Part shown: piece by piece, positions 56,031 through 64,000 of the stretch
Position numbering within the stretch: position 1 is the stretch's first letter
Layout: each line of letters begins with the position of its first letter
NCBI GenBank assembly: GCA_051294375.1
Contig: CM119269.1
Span: forward strand, 4,980,686-5,044,685
Direction: 5' to 3'
DNA length: 64,000 nucleotides
From: Paraspadella gotoi
Lineage: Eukaryota > Chaetognatha
Made by a program: the position numbers and the translations under genes
Notes under the pieces: model-generated
Seen by the model: the letters and a program-made list of their open reading frames with translations, nothing else
Told to the model about the DNA's origin: nothing
The model's database searches: none

Positions 56031-56044
56031 GCTTTCTTTCTCTT
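55938..56044 (+). repeat. (TC)n microsatellite ending in a gap
   Basis: About 105 bp TC repeat that runs into the 899-base gap 56046-56944. Confidence 0.95.
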
Positions 56045-56045
56045 T

Positions 56046-56944
56046 NNNNNNNNNNNNNNNNNNNNNNNNNNNNNNNNNNNNNNNNNNNNNNNNNNNNNNN
56101 NNNNNNNNNNNNNNNNNNNNNNNNNNNNNNNNNNNNNNNNNNNNNNNNNNNNNNNNNNNNNNNNNNNNNNNNNNNNNNNNNNNNNNNNNNNNNNNNNNNN
56201 NNNNNNNNNNNNNNNNNNNNNNNNNNNNNNNNNNNNNNNNNNNNNNNNNNNNNNNNNNNNNNNNNNNNNNNNNNNNNNNNNNNNNNNNNNNNNNNNNNNN
56301 NNNNNNNNNNNNNNNNNNNNNNNNNNNNNNNNNNNNNNNNNNNNNNNNNNNNNNNNNNNNNNNNNNNNNNNNNNNNNNNNNNNNNNNNNNNNNNNNNNNN
56401 NNNNNNNNNNNNNNNNNNNNNNNNNNNNNNNNNNNNNNNNNNNNNNNNNNNNNNNNNNNNNNNNNNNNNNNNNNNNNNNNNNNNNNNNNNNNNNNNNNNN
56501 NNNNNNNNNNNNNNNNNNNNNNNNNNNNNNNNNNNNNNNNNNNNNNNNNNNNNNNNNNNNNNNNNNNNNNNNNNNNNNNNNNNNNNNNNNNNNNNNNNNN
56601 NNNNNNNNNNNNNNNNNNNNNNNNNNNNNNNNNNNNNNNNNNNNNNNNNNNNNNNNNNNNNNNNNNNNNNNNNNNNNNNNNNNNNNNNNNNNNNNNNNNN
56701 NNNNNNNNNNNNNNNNNNNNNNNNNNNNNNNNNNNNNNNNNNNNNNNNNNNNNNNNNNNNNNNNNNNNNNNNNNNNNNNNNNNNNNNNNNNNNNNNNNNN
56801 NNNNNNNNNNNNNNNNNNNNNNNNNNNNNNNNNNNNNNNNNNNNNNNNNNNNNNNNNNNNNNNNNNNNNNNNNNNNNNNNNNNNNNNNNNNNNNNNNNNN
56901 NNNNNNNNNNNNNNNNNNNNNNNNNNNNNNNNNNNNNNNNNNNN
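56046..56944. other. Assembly gap (899 N)
   Basis: Longest gap in the window. ORFs spanning it are artefacts. Confidence 0.98.
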
Positions 56945-58440
56945 AACCCGATTCGACAATGAAACCTTTACCATTTATTTTACTACTCATGACTCGATAG
57001 ATTGATTTTTTTTGTTGTTTGATTGATTGACGGATCTACAATTTTTTAATTCATAGATTCTTTCATGCATTCATTAATTCAATCATTCCATTCATCCATT
57101 CTATTCGCCCCGATCTTCTCGTTTATCTAATCCTGTCTCATTCGTCATTTTTCCGTCATCTCTCGATCCCAATCTCCGGTTGTTCTCTTCTCTCTCGCCT
57201 TCAGCTTTTCCTCTCCTCCGCCGTTCGAGTCTCGTCTTAATCTTAATCTTAATCTCTTTTTTCCTTAATCTTTCTTTTTTACTTTAATCTTTCTTTTTTA
57301 CTTTAATCTTTCTTCTTTTTTTTCTTTAAATAATTCGCGACTCCTTTTCTTTTTTCCCCCTTTTTTTTTTTTTTTGACGAAACGTGGACCGCGCGAGGTA
57401 ATTCACTTTTCTTTTAACATAACGAAATAATTGGAACGTAAAAGTCCAATTTGGCAATTAGCGTTGGTTCTTATAACCTTTCAGAAGAAATCAACTGTCT
57501 CTTTTCTTACTATTTTTAGCTTCGAGTTTTCTCAAACTTCCTCTACTTCGGTTCCATCGTGAACTCACCTTTCTCCCTCCCCCCCCCAGACTCCCAACTA
57601 TTTTACTCTCATTCGTCTTTATCCCGAGTGACGCTCTCCGTTACACAGTAAATCCTATTTCACTAACTTCCGTCCTCCTCCCACATCTTTCCTCCAATTT
57701 CTCACCGTCCTCCTCCTCCTCCTCCTCCTCCTCCTCCTCATTTCCCTTCCCTGCCCTTTTTTGCTCTGTTCAATTTCGCAACTAATTTGCGATTTCCGTC
57801 TTCTGTCTCTTCGTTCGGGAAATTTCCCCTTCTTTTAGGCTTCGAAAGGAAATCTCCCGGTTGAGATGTTCTCGGGTTTTTTTTTGGGGGGGGGGTTTGC
57901 CGGGAATATCCGGCGAAGACGCATCCTAATCTAATTTGGTGGTTGAGGAGTTTTTTATTTGAAAGAAGATCGGCAGCTGATAGGTCACTTCCATCACACG
58001 TGAGAACTTTAGCTAATTGTGTCTCAAATTTTTGTTTTAAATATGTAAAAAAAAATGGGATTATTTTAATTTTTAGAGTTTTTTATTTTAATTTTTGAAT
58101 AAAGTTGTGTGGACGCAACGAGCTTTAGAGTAAGAATGATTTTATTCTTCAACAAGGTTAATAACATGAACAGTCAAAAGGCTCAGATGCTAAGTCTACT
58201 GGTTGTACTCGTTATACCAATTTCATAAGAATGGTATTTATAAGTTCACCGTTTGACCATAAAGAGAGAGCAAAACAATCGAGGGTAAGGTTTAAAGTAA
58301 GGTCAATGGTTTGACCGAGGTTGCGTCTTATTCGTCCACATAAGCTGTGCATAAGCTAATCATTTTTTTTGCCAGACTTAGCATATGCATAAAATAATCT
58401 CGGTGAATCTCGATAGCCGGAGATACATTACGAAAAAGTT
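56945..58440. other. No supported gene
   Basis: Pyrimidine-rich then AT-rich DNA, with (TTAATC)n-like units at 57237-57310 and (TCC)n at 57709-57741. Confidence 0.5.
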
Positions 58441-58620
58441 AACCTTCAGGATTTCATTTGTTGAACCGCTTGGAAATTCTTGGCGCGGGACAATCGGTTT
58501 CTGGTTTTTCCGGTTGAAAGGAAACGGACCCGAGGGAAACGAGTAAATGGACGAACGGAGAAGCATGAATGGTTTCCTAACGTGGACGTTCGAATGTACA
58601 TGGATTTGTATTGAAACGTC

Positions 58621-58667
58621 AAGCGCTGATGATGGCTCGAAATTGTGAGCCGAAACATGTCTGCTTT
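58621..58667 (+). ncRNA. Hammerhead-ribozyme-like motif (Penelope-like retroelement type)
   Basis: Order of parts: AAGCG (stem I 5'), CTGATGA (catalytic core), T, GGCTC / loop GAAATTGT / GAGCC (perfect 5-bp stem II), GAAA (core), CATG, TC (cleavage site GTC ending at 58661), TGCTT (stem I 3', pairing with AAGCG, one G-T). Very short stem III is the hallmark of the minimal hammerheads found in Penelope-like elements and retrozymes. The one deviation is the unpaired T between CTGATGA and stem II. No reverse transcriptase or GIY-YIG ORF lies nearby, so this is probably a truncated element end. Confidence 0.55.
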
Positions 58668-59204
58668 ATCATAATTAAAATCGTTGTAAAAAATTCCAAA
58701 AACTTTTCTAATCTCATACAACAACGAAAGAAAGAATTATACCATGAAACTAAACTAAAAATAAAAATACAGAGATACGGACAGAAATAGACAAAAATAC
58801 GTCGGACTGACAGACGCTCATATTGGTGCCTTAAACAGCAGCCACCACCGTGGCCGCAGCCGCCGTGCGGAGCAGCAAAATACTAAGATTTCCTTTTCGC
58901 TCTACTCACGATCGAGCGAGATTCGTTTACAATTCGAGATGACGACGAAGAATCACGTGAATTCGATTCGAGTCGCGTGAATGACTGGCGCCCCTGCCTC
59001 TCCTGCCCCTGCGCCATTTCACCCTCTAACGGTGGGGCGTGTCCCCCATCAAGGCAATCGTCGCGTCGGGCATCTAAGGACGAATAATAGGATCAGAGGT
59101 TCAACGAAAAATATTCGTTTGGAGAAAGCAAACGCGTAGCAGAGACCATTGCGCCAGGTTAAGAACAGACCGAATTTATGTGAGCTAATGGCGTCTGGGG
59201 AAAC

Positions 59205-59207
<3 letters not shown>

Positions 59208-59250
<43 letters not shown>

Positions 59251-59255
59251 GAGAG
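59208..59255 (+). repeat. (GA)n microsatellite
   Basis: About 48 bp. Confidence 0.9.
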
Positions 59256-59652
59256 AATATCTAGGTCATAACAAGTTTCGTCCCATTGAGTTAGCTAATC
59301 AAATACGTCTTTATCAAGGGCGCAGTTAGCGTCGTGACAAAAGTTTAATTTGTAATTTTAAAAAATCACTAATTAGTAATAAATTGTAAATCTTGCAATA
59401 GTGGATACGACAGTTTCTTAAACAGCGCCATAATAGCGGCCGGGTCCGAATTTCCGAAAAGCAAGGAAACTGACGAAAAAATCTTTCGGACATTCTGTGA
59501 ACACTTGGAGGCCGTCCATACTTTCAGAGGGACGATGCCTCTGGGTCATTTCAATAAAATCATTTATGAAAACGACACTGCCCATTTTATTTTACTTCAG
59601 TGCTAGATTTTGAAATTACAAATACATATACAAAACAAAAGACTGAGTTTTT

Positions 59653-59885
59653 AGTTGCGCCGCGAGTACTCGCGGAGCAACTCCATAAGTCACTTTTCGG
59701 TCGGTGTGTCGGATGTGTCGGTGTGTCGGTGTGTCGGATCTGCTATGTCATAATCTTGTAAAATTGATGGTTGTACCAATTTCAAATACACAGGCTAAGC
59801 AAGTTATTTAGTCATGTCGCGTCATGTCATGTCACAACATGTCATATCATGTCAAGATAACACATTGGATGAACCGATCATGTTA
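59653..59885 (+). mobile_element. MITE-like element M1, copy D (rearranged)
   Basis: Starts GTTGCGCCGCGAGTACTCGC, has the CGGTCGGTGTGTCGG run and a (CATGT)n-like tail, and ends ACACATTGGATGAACCGATC, which matches the flank of copy A (ACACATTGGATGGACGGATC). The internal AAACTAT block is missing. Confidence 0.5.
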
Positions 59886-60258
59886 ATTAAAAAAAAGTGA
59901 AAAAATACGGAAAATTAATAGATAAGTGTTGAGGTCATTTGTCATAGGAAATGCAGTTTCAAAATAATTTTCACAACGATATACTAATAAAAAGCTACTT
60001 TTTAACCTGTATCGTTTTTAAACATGCAAATAAATAATGAGCGCTGGTAGAATCAAAAATATTAAGCTCGAAAAACGCCCAAAATTAAAAAAAGCACAAG
60101 GCAAGATTTTTGAATAAAGCCGCTTATAAAGTATTCTTTTTGATAATCTATTTTTCTAAATTTGTTTACAACCTGATTAGTTTTAAATTCATAAATTCCT
60201 AACCTTTCTTGTTTTATTTTTTACTTCTTCCTTTCTGCGATCCTACTCCATGCCTCAG

Positions 60259-60380
60259 GCATTGCATCTGCTTTACCCTCGAGCCTGTCCCTTCCCCATT
60301 CCCCTCGAAGAAACCGCCTTGGCTTCGCTTACGAGGCGAATGATCGCGACCGCAAGAAAATGCGGAAAAGTGCGGCGTGA
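60259..60380 (+). CDS. Candidate terminal exon, unknown gene
   Basis: A strong pyrimidine tract (TTTTACTTCTTCCTTTCTG and CCATGCCTCAG) precedes an open segment IASALPSSLSLPHSPRRNRL then GFAYEANDRDRKKMRKSAA and a TGA at 60378-60380. The serine/proline then basic-charged composition is protein-like and not simple repeat. No upstream partner exon or family was recognised. Confidence 0.3.
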
Positions 60381-60454
60381 TTCGTGAGAGAGAGAGAGAG
60401 AGAGAGACAGAGAGAGAGAGAGTAAGTGAGAGAAAAAAAACAAGAACGGTCATT

Positions 60455-60702
60455 TCAATGTATTGCGTCGCAGTGATTTTATTTTCACGTGTCTTTCCCT
60501 TTGGTCATATGATATGACATGACATGACTAAAAAACTTTCTTTGCCCTTGTATTTATGACTTGCACTGCAGCAAAATTCTGTATAGTTTTAGGAATTCCT
60601 GAATTCGCTAGCAGTTCTTATTTTTAACGTAATTGGACCGACAGACTGACAGACCGACCGAAAAGTGACTAATAGAGTTCCGCGAGTACTCGCGGCGCAC
60701 CT
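60455..60702 (-). mobile_element. MITE-like element M1, copy E
   Basis: Inverted relative to A, C and D: left end ATTGCGTCGCAGTGA, right end GAGTACTCGCGGCGCACC. Contains the reverse complements of the shared blocks (TATAGTTTTAGGAATTCCT, TGACATGACATGACT, and CCGACAGACTGACAGACCGA). About 245 bp. Confidence 0.65.
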
Positions 60703-60802
60703 AAAAAGATAGAGAGAGAGAGCGCTGGAGTAGGGGAAAATAGAGAGAGCGACTTGGAGCAGAGTAGAAAGGGAGAGAGAGAGCGAGCTGGACTAGGGAA
60801 AA

Positions 60803-60838
60803 ATGGAGAGAGAGAGAGAGCTCTTCTCTCTCTCCTCT
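60803..60838. repeat. (GA)n/(TC)n palindromic junction
   Basis: A GA run meets a TC run at GAGCTC, giving a near-perfect hairpin arm of about 14 bp. Confidence 0.7.
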
Positions 60839-61974
60839 CCTCCTCTCTCTCTCTCTCCTCTCTCTCTCCTCTGTCTCTCTCTTCTCTCATCTCGATCTCA
60901 CCCTCTTGTTTCTTCTATCTTCAGATGTATTATTTTTCATAGTTAAAACCATAAGAGAGAGAGAGAGAACCTTCTGGGCGACGAGGGTCGAAGAAAGTTT
61001 TGATTGAATTTCATTTTCTTCCGATTTATCCATATATCCTTTCGTTTTATATTTTATATTTTTTTTAGATTTAAAGATGACATAAATTACTATCTGATTT
61101 ACATTTTTATGCTATGATTAATATTTTTCGGAGCAAAACAAGTTTTATTTCTTTTATTATATTTATCCACTTTCTGTTTCTCACTTTCCCTTTCTTCTTC
61201 TTTTTCCCTTTTTTGTCACCTTTCCATCTTTTTCCCCCCATTATCATTTAATCACCCTCTTGATATTCTCTTGCTCACATTAGGTTTTCACGATACTTTT
61301 TTCATGTCTTTTCCATTTCCATTTTCTAAAGTATCTCTTCGTTCTTCACTTAGTTTCTCATTTAGCTTCCGTCATAATTATATCCATCTTCTCACTTTAT
61401 AGAATAAATTCCCTATCATACATGATAGTAGTGATTTGGCTTTTTTTCCTATTTTTATATATTTTTTTCCACAACTCCCATATTTTAAATTTTTTTTTAA
61501 ATTTTTAGTATCATTCTGCATTCATCTCTTTTTCCTTCCTTACCTCGTACCTTGTTGTATCTCATCATTCCATTTAATCCCCATTCTCTCTAACTTACCT
61601 CTTCATTTCTCACCACGCCCACGCCCACGATCATCCATCTCCTTCTCTTTTTTTTCAAGTCAGTCCGTTCAATCTCATTTTTCTCATTCCATTTCCTCAC
61701 CCTCTCCATTTTTCTCATTCCATTTCCTCACCCTATCCATTTTTCCCTTTCCCCAGTTTTTCCATTAACCCGACGTCACTTTTCGCGGTTTATTTATTTT
61801 TTTTTGGGTGGGGCGGGTTGGTGGAACGAGATGGAATCATTGGGGTTGAGACTTGAGAGGTTTGGGAGAGAGATGGAATCATTGGGGTTGAGTAGGTTTG
61901 GGTGACAGATTGAATCTTGGCCTTGAGAGGTTTGTTAGAAACAAATTGACGCTTGGGATAGTCACATGAGATCT

Positions 61975-62040
<66 letters not shown>

Positions 62041-62713
62041 AATGATTAATTTTTTTCAAATGATTAATAGCGTCAAAAAAGTTTGACTCCAAAAGAATTC
62101 AAGTTTTCTAAACAAAAACTAAAAAGAAAGAAAATCCAAAGTTAAATCTTTCCCTTCTTTGCCTTTTTTATTAATGGGACAGTTATAATCAAGTCGAAAA
62201 TGTAAATTTGTGTCGGGATTGAAACTTTTTTAAATTGGTGCCGAAAAAAAAGTGACACGGTGGCAGAAGCATAACATTATCATTAATTAATTCAAATTGA
62301 CATATAAAAGTTGTAAGTTCCAACAACTGTGAAATTCAATGAATTTTTTTTACCTAACTTAGTAATAAGTCGACTTTGCTATAAAAAATCTATAAAAAAA
62401 AGGCTCTTTCATGATATTTAATAATTTGATTCTTGTAAGAAAAATAAAGAGTGTGAGAGTTTGACCGAGAGACAAAGTGAAAGCAAAAACTGACTGACGG
62501 ACAGCATTCGAGTGAGAGAAAATTCCCGTCAGTTTTGGTGACGTCTGTTTAAGCTCCGGAGGCGAGGGGTTCCTTTTTCGCTCCATGGAAGACGGATGGC
62601 GTTCTGGAATCATGGCGTGGAATTGTGGCATCGTGCCTCCAATCAGGATAAAACACAACGTTTTTTCTCGCGCGGAAAGCGAAGAGAGAGAGAATTTCCG
62701 AGATTTATTTGAT

Positions 62714-62717
<4 letters not shown>

Positions 62718-62754
<37 letters not shown>

Positions 62755-62768
62755 ACTCTCTCTCTCTC

Positions 62769-62836
<68 letters not shown>
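62718..62836 (+). repeat. (TC)n microsatellite
   Basis: About 118 bp with two short interruptions. Confidence 0.95.
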
Positions 62837-62838
<2 letters not shown>

Positions 62839-63298
62839 AATTTTAATAATTTCTTACATTTTCTCGTAAGTATATTTTATAATGGTTGAGGGTAATTTAG
62901 TGCGCATAATTTATCGTAATGATAATTAAATTCATTTTGGTGGTAAAATCTGAATTAAAAAAAATAGAATGTTATGAGAATGCAGAGGATTCTCAAAAAA
63001 CATTTATGAACTTTGAACGCGCAGAATTATTGATTATTTTCCTTATGCTTTGGCGATTTTTGAGTAACTTGCTTTGTGCAACAAAGTCGTTTTAAACGAG
63101 CCAGTTTATATCATTTAAAAAAAAACTATGACAGAAAGAAAAGAAGAGAGAAACAAAACTAAATTAAAAAAAGATAACAAAAAGAAAAAGATAAAAGCAG
63201 AGAAGAGAAGAGAAGAGAAGAGAAAGAAGGAAAAAGCAGTTTGAGGGAAAAGCAAACGCTGCTGATGGCTTATGCTGATGAGGAGGACCGACGTAGGA

Positions 63299-63486
<188 letters not shown>

Positions 63487-64000
63487 GAATTGAGATTCTA
63501 AAAAAAAAGACTGATGCACAAATAACCGAAACGCAACACCCTCACGCAACATTAGATAATCACTCAAATTAAAGGGGGACTGGAATTAATGGAGGAAAAA
63601 TGCGGGACCGTTCGAGGGAGGAGCTTGTTAGAGGAAAGAGAGAATTGAATAAGAGAAAGAAGAGAGGAAAGGAAAGTTGGAAGAGGAGGAAAGGAGAGGA
63701 GCAGATAGAGTAGGCAGTAGAGAAAGAAAGAAAAGAAAATGAAGAAGGAAACGTGGGAAATAACAGGATGTGGATAATGAAAAAATTAAGTATGTGATGA
63801 AGGTAGATAAATAAAAAAAAAGGAAAAAGGAAGGGAGGAAAAAAAAAACAAGTTGTGAAAAATTTAATTTAAAAAGTAAGAGGCGAAGAAGGAACTGACA
63901 GTAAGAGGAAAAAATGGGCTGATTAGGAAAAAGAAATAGGGGACCCTCTTTTTCAAAGGGAGATTCGGACGAGGGGAGGAAGAAAAAAAAAGAAAAGCGG

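Noticed and set aside
55848-57000. ORFs of 349-380 aa on both strands near 56 kb
   Set aside because: They consist mainly of the 899-N gap plus TC/GA repeat translation.
63279-63295. CTGATGA at 63.28 kb as a second hammerhead core
   Set aside because: No GAAA, no stem II and no cleavage triplet at proper spacing.

Overview
The window looks like a draft-quality scaffold from an invertebrate animal nuclear genome. Coding sequence is split into short exons with GT-AG (and one GC-AG) introns. The families present (trimethyllysine dioxygenase, guanidinoacetate methyltransferase, class A GPCR, PH-domain protein, protein tyrosine phosphatase) are animal families. Long AT-rich intergenic and intronic DNA is loaded with (GA)n/(TC)n microsatellites, and twelve runs of N mark assembly gaps. 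No operons, CRISPR arrays or prokaryotic features are present. I cannot name the species.

Layout: 0.17-0.63 kb, minus strand, first coding exon of a TMLHE-like dioxygenase running off the left edge. 2.5-4.8 kb, minus strand, a complete five-exon guanidinoacetate N-methyltransferase (GAMT) of 242 aa. 8.0-8.2 kb, minus strand, the terminal exon of a TMLHE-like gene, on the wrong side of GAMT to belong to the 0.6 kb exon. 9.1-10.1 kb, a ~0.5 kb duplication abutting an N gap. 10.8-11.3 kb, a strand-asymmetric polypurine tract. 11.6-12.3 kb, two weak minus-strand candidate exons. 13.6-25.9 kb, two copies of one class A GPCR locus. The right copy, read on the minus strand, has exons in gene order (TM1, TM2-3, TM4, ECL2, TM5-ICL3). 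The left copy has the same blocks in the same left-to-right positions but each block individually reverse-complemented, so its exons are scrambled; it alone carries the TM6-TM7 exon.

26-28 kb is CpG- and promoter-like (ETS/NRF1-like motifs, clustered CCAAT boxes) plus a degenerate telomere-like tract. 28.8-34.8 kb holds no gene I can support. 34.8-35.5 kb is a frame-broken fragment of a protein tyrosine phosphatase domain. 37.96-42.68 kb, plus strand, is a five-exon gene for a 994-aa PH-domain protein with extreme low-complexity regions, the best new gene model here. 42.7-64 kb has no convincing gene: it contains dispersed repeats, minisatellites, a MITE-like family with GCCGC-type terminal inverted repeats, a hammerhead-ribozyme-like motif typical of Penelope-like retroelements (58.6 kb), and one weak terminal-exon candidate at 60.3 kb.

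TMLHE acts in carnitine synthesis and GAMT in creatine synthesis, so the left end holds two small-molecule nitrogen metabolism genes side by side; the other genes show no evident joint function. Frame breaks inside recognisable exons (GPCR TM6-7 and TM2, PTP) could be pseudogenisation, but the flipped blocks and the gap-linked duplication make sequence or assembly error the simpler reading.
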